In this document: in pieces, positions 8,014-16,485 of the stretch | Layout of the letters: each line of letters opens with the position of its first letter | Numbering within the stretch: the first letter of the stretch is position 1 | NCBI GenBank assembly: GCA_964628195.1 | Contig: CAZVPF010000001.1 | Span: forward strand, 62,001 to 126,000 | Origin: CAZVPF01 sp964628195 | GTDB taxonomy: Bacteria > Planctomycetota > Phycisphaerae > Sedimentisphaerales > Anaerohalosphaeraceae | Reading direction: 5' to 3' | Length of the DNA stretch: 64,000 nucleotides | Made by a program: the position numbers and the translations under genes | The notes under the pieces: model-generated | The model's input: the letters and a program-made list of their open reading frames with translations, nothing else | Told to the model about the DNA's origin: nothing | Database searches by the model: none

Positions 8014-8571
8014 ATGCAGATAAAGGTATTGAAAAAAGACGGATCGACAGAGAAATACACGCACACAAAAGTATTGTGGACACTGAACAATGCCATGGTC
8101 CTGACAGACCAGCCGAACATCTTTGCCGCCGAGCAGTTCGCTGAGGCAATCACCTTTTACTTCTACCAGGAAAAGGAACAGACCATCGTAACCAGTGATG
8201 AAATACACCTTATGGTCCAAAGTGTACTTAACGCCACAGGTTACGAAAACGCCGCCCAGGCCCTGAACAACTACCGAATCAACCGAAGGATCAGGCGCAA
8301 CCGTGTCATAGTCGTAGACGGTGAGCAAAGCGACCAACCCGATGATAACGTATGCGAAGCGGCAAAGTGGAACAAGTCTGTTATCGTCCGCGACCTTGTC
8401 GAGCAAGACGGGCTGGACATGGAAATCGCCCGGGCGATAGCATCAACAGTTGAGGAAAAGGTGCTGAATCTCGGCCTTTCCCGGGTCAGCAAAAAGCTGG
8501 TTAACCAACTGGTAATAAACGACAAAACAGCTATGCTGCGGGCCGAAAAAAGCCTGCAGCTGGCGGTATAA
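8014..8571 (+). CDS. Stand-alone ATP-cone protein
   Basis: About 185 residues. Residues 1-95 form an ATP-cone: MQIKVLKKDGSTEKYTHTKV, then the usual helices ending YENAAQALNNYRINRRIRR. The second half (WNKSVIVRDLVEQDGLDMEIARAIAS..VEEKV) resembles the helical segment that follows ATP-cones in class II/III ribonucleotide reductases. No reductase catalytic domain is present. A GTG lies in frame at 7993, but AAGGGAGG at 7998-8005 sits eight bases before the ATG at 8014, which decides the start. Its position directly behind nrdR suggests a nucleotide-sensing partner or a second regulator of reductase. The function is inferred; I know of no established role for such isolated proteins. Confidence 0.8.
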   Translation: MQIKVLKKDGSTEKYTHTKVLWTLNNAMVLTDQPNIFAAEQFAEAITFYFYQEKEQTIVTSDEIHLMVQSVLNATGYENAAQALNNYRINRRIRRNRVIVVDGEQSDQPDDNVCEAAKWNKSVIVRDLVEQDGLDMEIARAIASTVEEKVLNLGLSRVSKKLVNQLVINDKTAMLRAEKSLQLAV

Positions 8572-8788
8572 AAAGATACACGAAGACTGGCTTTATCTTC
8601 GCTGCTAAAGACCATGCGGGCAAGGATGTCCGCCCCAGGCAGCCGCAAAATGGATTTTGAAGGTCGAAGAGCGTGAATCGGAAATATCCGTGCCAAGGGG
8701 GTATTCCGTGCTCGAATGACTGGCTGTCCGGGCTTTTTATTATCTGTCTGTACCGAGAAAACGGGTTCCCTGACCAGCAGGGAAGTTA
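8572..8788. other. Intergenic region with several potential hairpins
   Basis: There is no supported gene in 217 bases. CGAAGA and TCTTCG pair near 8581-8601, and TGCGG and CCGCA pair around 8616-8647. A GGGCTTTTTATT stretch occurs near 8730. A small structured RNA or a terminator of the nrdR pair is possible, but I could not match it to a known RNA family. Confidence 0.3.
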
Positions 8789-9616
8789 TTACTGTGTTTC
8801 CTGAATATCCTTTTCTGGTCCATAAGACCTGTCGTCAAGTTCGGAAACATCAAGGTTCCACTCGAACCCCCAGGGCTTGTAACCGATCTTCAACTGGAGG
8901 ACAACAATATCGTCGCGTATCAACATACGAACTTTCCCTTTTCCGTAGTTCATGTGGTCGAACTCGAGCCCGTCTTCTTTGGGCAGTTTCTGGGCCAGGG
9001 CGGGGGAGCGGTCAAGCTTGTATCCGATTCCGTTAAACGTCTGGTTGACCATCATCCGGATGCTGTGAAGGTCCTGGCTCTGCTCGATCAGGCCGAAAGA
9101 ATCCTCCTTGAAGCTGTCCTTGATATAGTTGACAATAGCAACCCGTCGAGTGTCTTCATTGGCGTAGTTGTCGTTGAGGACCTCGTATGGCACGATCATT
9201 ACGGTCTCAAAAAGCATTTTCTGATCTTCTGCGTTTATGTGCCATGACTTCTCATCGGTTGCAAAGAAGTATTTTCTCATGGCAACGAGGCTGTCTTCCT
9301 CGAACCCGACCAGTGCAAGCCACAACTGGCTGCCCTCTTTTCTCCTGCCGAGCGAGGCTATAACGCTCTCGTCCTGGAAAAGCAGCTCCTTTTCCGGCCT
9401 ATTGATAACTTCAAGCACATCGGCCGAAGTGCTCTGACCGACAGTGACCATGCGGTAATTTTCCGGAAGCTGCGAGGTCCAGGGATGAGGTTCGATATAA
9501 ACACGCTCAAGAGCCTCGTCTACGTACCCGCAACCGTTGACCAATACACAAAGTCCGATAAGAACAAGCCCAAGAGCACTGTAAAGAGCTTTTCTGTGCA
9601 GTTTCATTATGTTCAT
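8789..9616 (-). CDS. Putative lipoprotein of unknown function
   Basis: About 275 residues from the ATG at 9616, which is chosen because AGGGG lies five bases upstream; longer in-frame starts add only a hydrophobic N-terminal tail. The N-terminus is a signal peptide, positively charged (MKLHRK) then hydrophobic, ending VNGC with Cys29 as a plausible but non-canonical lipobox. The mature part is mixed alpha/beta and acidic, with a C-terminal segment MLIRDDIVVLQLKIGYKPWG. I do not recognise a family. It follows ilvN on the same strand, separated by a hairpin, so it is probably a separate unit. Confidence 0.6.
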   Translation of the reverse strand: MNIMKLHRKALYSALGLVLIGLCVLVNGCGYVDEALERVYIEPHPWTSQLPENYRMVTVGQSTSADVLEVINRPEKELLFQDESVIASLGRRKEGSQLWLALVGFEEDSLVAMRKYFFATDEKSWHINAEDQKMLFETVMIVPYEVLNDNYANEDTRRVAIVNYIKDSFKEDSFGLIEQSQDLHSIRMMVNQTFNGIGYKLDRSPALAQKLPKEDGLEFDHMNYGKGKVRMLIRDDIVVLQLKIGYKPWGFEWNLDVSELDDRSYGPEKDIQETQ

Positions 9617-9657
9617 AAAAACCCCTGCGAATAATATTGCAATTATAATTAACGCCG

Positions 9658-9680
9658 GCCCCTCTCTCAGCAAGAGGGGC
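9658..9680 (-). terminator. Hairpin behind ilvN, probable operon terminator
   Basis: GCCCCTCT (9658-9665) and AGAGGGGC (9673-9680) make a perfect 8-bp stem with a 7-base loop. No clean T run follows on either strand, so termination is likely but not certain. Confidence 0.5.
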
Positions 9681-9724
9681 ACCTTTATATATCGTATATT
9701 TCGGGGTCTAATCTTGGAAAAAAA

Positions 9725-10219
9725 TCAGGATTCGCTGCCGGCCTGCCTGTGCCTGGCCATTGCCACCGTGCCCGTGCGGACCACATTCTTGATGCCGTAG
9801 GGCCTGCACGACTCGATAAACGACTCTATCTTGGTTTCCGGCCCGGACACCTCGACCATTATGTACTTTGTTCCGACGTCGACAACTTTGGCGTTGAACA
9901 TCTCTATAAGGGCCATAAGTTCGGGCCTTTTTTCCGGCTGGGCCGCGATCGATATCAGCATAAGGTCCCTTGCAACCGTGTCCTGGCCTACAAAGTCCTT
10001 GACCTTTACGACCGGTACGATCTTGGCAAGCTGCTTGCGGACCTGCTCGACGACCTTGTCGTCACCTACCACAACGATTGTCATTCGGCTGAGCGAAGGA
10101 TCGTCCGTCCTGCCAACGGCAAGTGAGTCTATATTAAATGCCCTTGCCGCGAACATCTGGGCAACATGTGCCAGAACCCCGGGCTTATTTTGTACCAGTG
10201 CGCTTATTATATGCTTCAT
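9725..10219 (-). CDS. ilvN: Acetolactate synthase small (regulatory) subunit
   Basis: 164 residues from the ATG at 10219, preceded by AGGAGACAAACA; a longer open frame exists but would overlap ilvB. The N-terminal ACT domain reads MKHIISALVQNKPGVLAHVAQMFAARAFNIDSLAVG, followed by the SRMTIVV segment and a second ACT-like half (DLMLISIAA). This is the regulatory subunit that activates IlvB and confers valine feedback inhibition in the first shared step of branched-chain amino acid synthesis. It lies 19 bases behind ilvB, so it is co-transcribed. Confidence 0.95.
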   Translation of the reverse strand: MKHIISALVQNKPGVLAHVAQMFAARAFNIDSLAVGRTDDPSLSRMTIVVVGDDKVVEQVRKQLAKIVPVVKVKDFVGQDTVARDLMLISIAAQPEKRPELMALIEMFNAKVVDVGTKYIMVEVSGPETKIESFIESCRPYGIKNVVRTGTVAMARHRQAGSES

Positions 10220-10238
10220 TGTTTGTCTCCTAAGATTC

Positions 10239-11969
10239 TCAGGCCATACTCTCGAAAATATCAAGTCCGTCCATTTCATGCAGGCTCCGACCAGCCGGTA
10301 CCATCGGCCAGACGTTTTCTTCGCGTTCAACGAGGAAATCGACAATGCAGGGCCGCTTCTCGGCGAGCATTTTCTCTACCGCGCCGGGAACATCTGCTTT
10401 TTTGTCGACTCTCATGCCGACCGCCCCGAGCGCCTCTGCTACTTTGGCGAAGTCGGGGTTCTGCAAATAGCTGCACGAGTAACGCCTGTTATAGAAAAGC
10501 TGCTGCCACTGGCGAACCATTCCCATGTATCCGTTATTGAGTATGCAAACCTTTATTGGCAGCTCGTACTGAACCGCCGTGGAAATCTCAGTAAGCGTCA
10601 TATTGAAGCTGCTGTCACCGTCGATGTCGACAACTGTTTCGTCAGGCTTTGCTATCTGTGCGCCAATCGCAGCCGGCAAACCAAAGCCCATCGTGCCAAG
10701 CCCCCCCGAACTAATGAACTTGCGAGGATGCTTATACTTGTAGAATTGTGCCGCCCACATCTGGTGCTGCCCTACGCCTGTTACTATCGTCGCCTCACCG
10801 CCGGTCTGCCTGTAGACCTCTTCGATGACATACTGGGGCTTGAGCTCATCAGAGGACCTGTCATAACGCAGCGGGTACTTTGTTTTCCATTCCTTTATCT
10901 TCTCGAACCACTCCTTGCGGTCGCGATGCTCGACATGCTTTGTAAGCTGGGGCAGGATCGTAAGCGCGTTTCCGACAACAGGAATATCGACGTGAACGTT
11001 CTTTGAAATGCTCGTCGGGTCAATGTCGATATGTATTATCTTCGCGTGCGGAGCGAAAGTTTTCAGCTTGCCGGTTACCCGGTCATCAAAACGGGACCCT
11101 ACGGCGATAAGCAGGTCACACTCCTGAACCGCGAAATTCGCATACGCCGCACCGTGCATACCGAGCATATCAAGCGATTCAGGCTCGGTCTGGTCATAGC
11201 TTCCCAGGCCCAGAAACGTCGTCGTAACCGGTATATTGGCCTTTTTTGCGAACTCGCGAAGCTCTTTAGAAGCGTTTGCTATGATAACACCGCCGCCAAC
11301 GTAAAGCACAGGCCGCTGCGAATTATTTACAGCATTGGCAGCGCTTTCAACCTGGCGCGAATGACCCTTCTCGCGGATCCGGTAACCCGGCAGATCGACA
11401 GGCTGGGGCTGGTATTTATCCGTTTCGGTAACTTCCATATCGACCGGAACATCGATAAGAACAGGCCCGGGCCTGCCGCTTTTTGCGATATAAAATGCCT
11501 CGCGGATCGTCTGAGCCAGTGTATCAACGTCCTTGACGATGACGTTATGCTTGGTTACGGGCCTTGTAATGCCCGTCGTGTCAGCCTCCTGGAACGCGTC
11601 GTTGCCGATAAGCTCCGTGCGGACCTGGCCTGTTATTGCGACAAGCGGAACAGAATCCATCATCGCCGTGGCCAGACCTGTAATAAGGTTCGTCGCGCCC
11701 GGCCCGGAGGTCGCAACAACTACACCGACCTTGCCCGTCGCGCGTGCGTATGCGTCGGCCATGTGACAGCCGCCCTGCTCGTGGCGGGGAATGATGAACT
11801 TGATAGGTGCGTCATAGAGCTTGTCGAACAAAGGCAGCACAACGCCGCCCAGGTATCCGAACATAACTTCAACGCCCTGCTCGACTAATGTGTCAACAAT
11901 GATTTGGGAACCCTGTTTGCGGGTCTTTGCCAGCGCGGCGGCACCGGCGAGGGAGGTGGAATCAGCCAT
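10239..11969 (-). CDS. ilvB: Acetolactate synthase large (catalytic) subunit
   Basis: A protein of 576 residues, the usual length. The thiamine diphosphate enzyme has three domains. The N-terminal domain carries GYLGGVVLPLFDKL and the catalytic Glu in RHEQG, then ATSGPGATNLITG. The middle domain includes VGSRFDDRVTG. The C-terminal domain has the cofactor motif starting at GDSS and ending at LNNGYMGMVRQWQ. It condenses pyruvate to acetolactate, or pyruvate with 2-oxobutyrate, for valine, leucine and isoleucine. The ribosome site is GGGAAAGGAAAAGAAA. The first ~15 residues extend beyond most homologues. Confidence 0.96.
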   Translation of the reverse strand: MADSTSLAGAAALAKTRKQGSQIIVDTLVEQGVEVMFGYLGGVVLPLFDKLYDAPIKFIIPRHEQGGCHMADAYARATGKVGVVVATSGPGATNLITGLATAMMDSVPLVAITGQVRTELIGNDAFQEADTTGITRPVTKHNVIVKDVDTLAQTIREAFYIAKSGRPGPVLIDVPVDMEVTETDKYQPQPVDLPGYRIREKGHSRQVESAANAVNNSQRPVLYVGGGVIIANASKELREFAKKANIPVTTTFLGLGSYDQTEPESLDMLGMHGAAYANFAVQECDLLIAVGSRFDDRVTGKLKTFAPHAKIIHIDIDPTSISKNVHVDIPVVGNALTILPQLTKHVEHRDRKEWFEKIKEWKTKYPLRYDRSSDELKPQYVIEEVYRQTGGEATIVTGVGQHQMWAAQFYKYKHPRKFISSGGLGTMGFGLPAAIGAQIAKPDETVVDIDGDSSFNMTLTEISTAVQYELPIKVCILNNGYMGMVRQWQQLFYNRRYSCSYLQNPDFAKVAEALGAVGMRVDKKADVPGAVEKMLAEKRPCIVDFLVEREENVWPMVPAGRSLHEMDGLDIFESMA

Positions 11970-12325
11970 TTTCTTTTCCTTTCCCGATAAACGTTATCGT
12001 TATCCCGATATTCGCAGTTTACCGGACCGATGCCGGGGTCCCGCTGAACTGTCACGCACAGAACGGCTGAAAACCGGCCTTTAAGGCCCGTCCGCGATAC
12101 CGTAACCACAATCGGTTATGTGTATCAGGTTGACCGCAGGCCCTTATGACTCACGATCAATCCTAAAATTACCTTTTTTACCAGGCAAAGTCAAGAGTTG
12201 TTTCGGCAAAATCGGCTTTTTGGTAAAGTTTTAACTGAAAATACCCGCCGCGGGGCGTTTTGGTCTTTCGCAGCGGTGATATTGTGTTATAATCGGCCTG
12301 AATATGAACTTATGGAGAATTAGAA
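11970..12325. other. ilvBN leader and divergent promoter region
   Basis: There is no supported gene in 356 bases. A minus-strand promoter at 12166-12194 would give ilvB a leader of about 190 bases. The leader contains a GGCCTTTAAGGCC palindrome near 12077 and an inverted repeat around ATAACG near the ilvB start. No peptide rich in Ile, Leu or Val is visible, so classical attenuation is not supported. On the + strand TATAAT at 12288-12293 is a likely -10 for the nfu gene. Confidence 0.4.
12166..12194 (-). promoter_or_regulatory. Predicted promoter of ilvBN
   Basis: On the minus strand TTGACT and TAATTT are spaced by 17 bases. The -35 is good; the -10 is weak. Confidence 0.35.
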
Positions 12326-12574
12326 ATGACAGACACCGGCGATAAAGGCTTTGAAGAAAGCGTAAAAGAAGTTCTCGACACAATCCGCCCGATGCTCCAA
12401 AACGACGGCGGCGACCTCGAACTGGTGGGTATAGACGAAGATAAAACCGTTAAGGTTCGTTTGCAGGGCGCATGCAAAGGCTGTCCCGGGGCGCAGATGA
12501 CGCTGAAAATGGGCGTCGAAAGACTGCTCAAGGAAAAGGTCCCCGGCGTTAAGGAAGTCGTGGCGGTTAATTAG
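12326..12574 (+). CDS. NifU-like C-terminal (Nfu) iron-sulfur scaffold
   Basis: An 82-residue single-domain protein. The pattern VLDTIRPMLQNDGGDLELVGI, then the CKGCPGA cluster site (CxxC near residues 52-55), then MTLKMGVERLLKEKVPGV is the Nfu domain. Such proteins carry and deliver Fe-S clusters to target enzymes; IlvD and other cluster enzymes of branched-chain synthesis are typical clients. A TATAAT -10 lies 32 bases upstream and GGAG precedes the ATG. Its 3' end overlaps the convergent YibE/F gene by 8 bases. Confidence 0.93.
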   Translation: MTDTGDKGFEESVKEVLDTIRPMLQNDGGDLELVGIDEDKTVKVRLQGACKGCPGAQMTLKMGVERLLKEKVPGVKEVVAVN

Positions 12575-13682
12575 CTTCGGGTCTTTTTTTTATGTGGTAT
12601 ATGATCCCGCCTGCCAGTGCGGTGAACGGCGCCACCGCAACAAGGCCGAAACTTCCGACAAATACGTTAAGTATCTCCGCGGCGACGTAGTTGATATTCA
12701 AAAACTGCGTCATCGGCGTTCCCTGTCCCATGTGGTACATCAGCATCGTGGTATACCCGCCCGAGTAAGCAAGCAGCAGCGTCGTGGTCATCGTGCCGAT
12801 AACGGACCTGCCCACCCGCAGACCCGAGGCCATGTGGTCGATATATCCTATATCGGGCTTCTTGTCGATAATCTCGTGCATTGAAGCGGATATATCCATC
12901 GCAAGGTCCATCACCGCCCCGGAACAGGCAATAATAATCCCGCTTATAAAAATCCTCGTAAGGTCGAGATGCGCAAAGCCCGAATAAAGCAAAGCCTCGG
13001 CAAAGGGCCTTACCGCCCCGTGAACATGAAAGCCCTTCGAGAAAACCAGCGACAAAACGCTCGCGAAAAGAAGCCCGGAAAACGACCCCACAAACGTTAC
13101 CAGGCCCTTCCTGCTTATACCGCCGACAAGAAAACTGACCGACGCAGTAAGAAAAGCCACTATAAATATCGCTACCGGGAACGGATCTATATCCCGCAAA
13201 AACAGCGGTATCATTACCTTCCATATAACAAGACCGGCGAACACGAATGATATCATAGCCTTAAACCCGGTCGCACCTGCAACCATTATCAAAAACACGG
13301 CAAACAGGACCGCCAGAAAAAGCTCAATTTCAAGCCTGTAATGCCCCCTCGTGTAACCTACGGTTTTCTCGCCCTTGTCCCTGTACTCGATCAGAACTTT
13401 GTCGCCTTTGGAGTATATCTCGTCAACTTCCATTTTTCCCTGAAGCTGGTTGAGTGCCTGCATCTGCCTGCCCTTGTGCGGTCCGTTCATAAGCTCGACC
13501 TTGAGCCGCTGGGTTCCCACACGAATAACTGCAAGTGTTTGAATATCACCGTTGTCCGTTTCCAGAACTTCGGCTTTGGCGTGTATAGAGTTCTTGTAAT
13601 AATCCCCCTTATACTCACTGGGGATAAAGAAAAGTACAACGCAAAACAGGGAAAATATTATGACTGCTATCGTGTCTCTCAT
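12567..13682 (-). CDS. YibE/F family membrane protein
   Basis: 371 residues. An N-terminal membrane anchor is followed by an extracytoplasmic ~100-residue beta-rich domain (VELMNGPHKGRQ, VDEIYSKGDKVLIEY), then about seven hydrophobic helices from residue 125 on. It carries the YibE/F signatures CSGAVMDLAMDISASMHEI and GRSVIGTMTTTLLLAY. The family is conserved in Firmicutes and other phyla, but its transport substrate is not established. The start has GGAAAGAGACG ahead of the ATG. Confidence 0.88.
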   Translation of the reverse strand: MRDTIAVIIFSLFCVVLFFIPSEYKGDYYKNSIHAKAEVLETDNGDIQTLAVIRVGTQRLKVELMNGPHKGRQMQALNQLQGKMEVDEIYSKGDKVLIEYRDKGEKTVGYTRGHYRLEIELFLAVLFAVFLIMVAGATGFKAMISFVFAGLVIWKVMIPLFLRDIDPFPVAIFIVAFLTASVSFLVGGISRKGLVTFVGSFSGLLFASVLSLVFSKGFHVHGAVRPFAEALLYSGFAHLDLTRIFISGIIIACSGAVMDLAMDISASMHEIIDKKPDIGYIDHMASGLRVGRSVIGTMTTTLLLAYSGGYTTMLMYHMGQGTPMTQFLNINYVAAEILNVFVGSFGLVAVAPFTALAGGIIYHIKKRPEAN

Positions 13683-13699
13683 TAATCGTCTCTTTCCAT

Positions 13700-13740
13700 A
13701 AAAACAGGGGCAAAAGCCCGAATTTAGGCCTTTACCCCTT
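13700..13740 (-). terminator. Rho-independent terminator of the alkaline phosphatase gene
   Basis: The long inverted repeat AGGGGCAAAAGCCC (13706-13719) pairs with GGCCTTTACCCCT (13727-13739) using one or two mismatches or G-T pairs. On the minus strand it is followed by TTTTTAT. It is 28 bases past the stop codon. Confidence 0.75.
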
Positions 13741-13766
13741 AAAAATCAAGCTATATATTCAGCAGC

Positions 13767-15320
13767 TTAGTTGCCGAGGTTAACTCTCATAGCCTGTGCG
13801 GTCTTAACAGCAAGGTCAGTGTTTTCGTACTTGCCGTCGAACCTGTAAGCCTCACGACCGATCGCGAATACCGGAACCGGAAGTGCAGTATGGCTGTAAG
13901 ATGTGAAAGCAAGACCTGCCCTGTTGTTCATGATGTGTGTGCAGGTAACTGTGAACGGCTCATAGTAGTAGTAAAGAACGTTGTCTTCTTCGCTTGTGTT
14001 GACAGAATCGCCGCCCATTGACTTGTCATAAGCGTTCTCAATCAGTTCCTTCTCATAGTCACTGAAAGTGCTATAGTCAAGACCGAAAGCAGCCATCATC
14101 TTGTCCTTGATATCCTGATTCATGTCTACAGCGTTGTCCCAGGGATCAACACCATAAGCAGCCTTGTGCTGTGCAAGCAGCGTCCAGTCGAATTTCTCGT
14201 AAGACATGGTCTGGTCGTTAAGTATCTCGTAAGCGCTTTCATAATCAGTAGCTGCAAAACCGAGAGTCATACCGCCGCACTCGTGGTCGCCTGTTACAAC
14301 GATAAGAGTGTCATTGGGATGCTGCTGATAGAAATCAAGAGCAACGCCTACTGCGTCGTCAAAAGCAATAGTATCCTGAATAGCTGCCATAGCGTCATTT
14401 GCGTGACATGCCCAGTCGATCTTTCCGCCCTCAATCATCATGAAGAAACCGTTGGGGTTGTCAAGCAGCCTGATGCCCTGCTCGGTGTATTCGGCGATTG
14501 AAACGTCAGCAGGGTCCCTGTCCATCTCGTAAGGAAGCGCCCAGCTCGGATCGAGGTAATTTGCACTGTAAGCGAAAACCTTCTGTCCGGGAACAGCCGC
14601 CAGGAGAGCAGCCTTGTCGGTGGCGATAACAAAACCGTTGTTGGCAGCGTTCTGGATAGGATCGTTCGAGGGATCAGCAACCGGCTGACCGGGTGCATAG
14701 TAACGGTTGCCGTTTTTGATCCTTTCACCCTTGGCTCCGCCGCCGGCAAAGTAATCGAAATCGCTGGTGCCAAGCTCGTTGGCGATATCCCAGTAGTTAT
14801 TCCTTGTAGGCTGGTGAGCGTAATAACAGGCAGGTGTAGCGTGGTCAATCGATACGCTTGAAATAACACCGACCTTCATGCCTTTCTGTTTTGCCTTTTC
14901 TGCGATCGTGTTGTAATTGAATGTTGTGGTGGGGTCCATTGCAATAGCGCCGATGGAAGTCTTCCTGCCGCACGCCATTGCGGTAGCAGAAGCAGCAGAG
15001 CCTGTGATAAAGCGGTTGTCTGCGTATGTCATCTGAAGACCTACAACAGGCAGCGTGCTCATGTTCAGAAGCGTAACACCCGCGGTTCCGAGGCTTGCAG
15101 AGTCATCTACATTACCTGTGGGGTTGTCGGGCTGAACGCTCTGTGCGAGATAAGCCTCTGTCGCATGAATCTGCGGAGAAGCCATACCGTCACCGATGAA
15201 GAAGAACACATACTTCGCTCCATTGTAACGCTGGAACCGGCGCGCCTGGGCCGATGCCGTTACCACTGCGATAATCGCAAGGCAGATAATAATTTTTGTG
15301 AACAGTTTCCTTCTTTCCAT
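13767..15320 (-). CDS. phoA: Exported alkaline phosphatase (PhoA family)
   Basis: 517 residues with a Sec signal peptide ending near ASAQA (residue 26). Metal and active-site motifs are FFIGDGM (Asp44), the nucleophile in TGSAASATA (Ser108), SIDHATPACYYAH followed by TRNNY (Arg173 may be the phosphate-binding Arg), EGGKIDWACHANDA, TGDHECGGMT and SYSHTALPVP. The residue before the nucleophile is Gly107, where E. coli PhoA has Asp. It hydrolyses phosphomonoesters outside the cytoplasm. AAGGAG precedes the ATG. The gene directly upstream encodes a PEP-CTERM protein and the two may be co-transcribed. Confidence 0.93.
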   Translation of the reverse strand: MERRKLFTKIIICLAIIAVVTASAQARRFQRYNGAKYVFFFIGDGMASPQIHATEAYLAQSVQPDNPTGNVDDSASLGTAGVTLLNMSTLPVVGLQMTYADNRFITGSAASATAMACGRKTSIGAIAMDPTTTFNYNTIAEKAKQKGMKVGVISSVSIDHATPACYYAHQPTRNNYWDIANELGTSDFDYFAGGGAKGERIKNGNRYYAPGQPVADPSNDPIQNAANNGFVIATDKAALLAAVPGQKVFAYSANYLDPSWALPYEMDRDPADVSIAEYTEQGIRLLDNPNGFFMMIEGGKIDWACHANDAMAAIQDTIAFDDAVGVALDFYQQHPNDTLIVVTGDHECGGMTLGFAATDYESAYEILNDQTMSYEKFDWTLLAQHKAAYGVDPWDNAVDMNQDIKDKMMAAFGLDYSTFSDYEKELIENAYDKSMGGDSVNTSEEDNVLYYYYEPFTVTCTHIMNNRAGLAFTSYSHTALPVPVFAIGREAYRFDGKYENTDLAVKTAQAMRVNLGN

Positions 15321-15385
15321 GTTTTTTTCTCCTTAAAAAATAGTTAAATAAAATTTACTGCCAATGCAGCTTACGGTTGTTCGAT

Positions 15386-16042
15386 TTACTTCCTGCGGCG
15401 GAGCATCGCAAGAGCTCCGGCCGCGATAAGACCGAGAGTCGCAGGCTCTGGAACGCATTCTGTCTGAATGAACACGCTGTCGATATAAGCCGGGTAACTC
15501 GGGTCAAAATCATAATCTGTGAAATTAATGCCGATAGCTTCCCACTCCGGATTGGGCTCGTAAATGATCTGCCAGTATTCTGTTATCCATCCTGCTTCGA
15601 TTTCGTAACCGCCGTAAACGAGGTCCGTAACTTCGGTTCCATCGCTCTGGCCTACCGGGTAAACGTCAGAATAAACACCGTTGTCAAAATACGTGATCTC
15701 GATGAGCATTTCCTTGTAAGCACCGCCTGAATAGTTATCCAGGTCGAAAACAAGCTGGAAATCGCCTGTTATCTCAAGAACATCGGTTCTTCCCTCGTAT
15801 TCGTCCCAGACACCGGCAGCGGGGTCGTAAGGATTGCCGTCAAGGTCGTCGAAGAACACAACAGCGTCTGCTATCATATTTTCGAGGACCGGGTCGCTCG
15901 ATACATAATCTGCGCTCATAACCGCTGCTGTGTCGTCTTCATAATCGACTGTCCAGCTGGTCCACTCGGCTGAAATGTACCTTGCGTTTGCGGCAACTGC
16001 AAAAGATACAACTACTAACATGATTAAACTCAATTTCTTCAT
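15386..16042 (-). CDS. PEP-CTERM secreted protein
   Basis: 218 residues: a signal peptide (MKKLSLIMLVVVSFAVAANA), an acidic aromatic-rich body of about 170 residues, and the tail CVPEPATLGLIAAG followed by MLRRRK, the PEP-CTERM sorting signal. The body (YEDDTAAVMSADYVSSD, WDEYEGRTDVLEITGDFQLVF) looks like a small beta-sandwich; I know no named family. The ribosome site is AGAGGG. It lies 65 bases ahead of phoA on the same strand. The protein would be handled by an exosortase encoded elsewhere. Confidence 0.87.
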   Translation of the reverse strand: MKKLSLIMLVVVSFAVAANARYISAEWTSWTVDYEDDTAAVMSADYVSSDPVLENMIADAVVFFDDLDGNPYDPAAGVWDEYEGRTDVLEITGDFQLVFDLDNYSGGAYKEMLIEITYFDNGVYSDVYPVGQSDGTEVTDLVYGGYEIEAGWITEYWQIIYEPNPEWEAIGINFTDYDFDPSYPAYIDSVFIQTECVPEPATLGLIAAGALAMLRRRK

Positions 16043-16485
16043 TTTCTACCCTCTCTAATTTTGCTTTAATAAAACACATTAAATTACGCTTGGTCTAAAT
16101 TTGATTTAATACTTACCCAGTCTTTATGCTTTTGCTTTCACCTCCCTTCCGGCTTTTTTCTTGCATAATTATTAACATTTGTTAACATATACATAGAGAC
16201 GGGGTACACACGTACCTTGTACTCATACCCGGGAGCCGGCCGGCCCGTCAGCTTGGTCCGGCTCTCACTATTCTCTGCGGAAATTTTTTCCGACCGCTAT
16301 AAAAATTTATTCCCACAAAACAGGCTCAGATTAAAACCGAACTTCGTTAGCTGTATGTGAGGTTAAAGTAAAAGTTCTGTTTGATTTTTATTAGAGTGCC
16401 ATTTTAGAATTTAATCTTTATAATACTACAAAGCCAAGGATGAATTATTTGCATTTGACATCAAAACAAACTATACCTTATAAAT
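16043..16485. other. Divergent intergenic region with a cluster of hairpins
   Basis: There is no supported gene in 443 bases. Three inverted repeats follow one another: GGTAC/GTACC (16203-16216), GGGAGCCGG/CCGGCTCTC (16231-16266, nine pairs) and CGGAAA/TTTCCG (16278-16292). The GC-rich middle hairpin stands out from AT-rich flanks. TTGACA at 16455-16460 and TATAAA at 16479-16484 form a promoter-like pair next to the endonuclease V ATG, but the start would fall just inside the gene. TATAAT also occurs at 16419-16424. Confidence 0.45.

Noticed and set aside
8572..8788. 6S RNA, SRP RNA or RNase P RNA behind the ATP-cone gene
   Set aside because: None of the conserved cores of these RNAs could be found; only generic hairpins are present.
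16455..16484. TTGACA-N18-TATAAA as the promoter of endonuclease V
   Set aside because: Transcription would begin a few bases inside the gene, and no later start codon keeps the conserved N-terminus.
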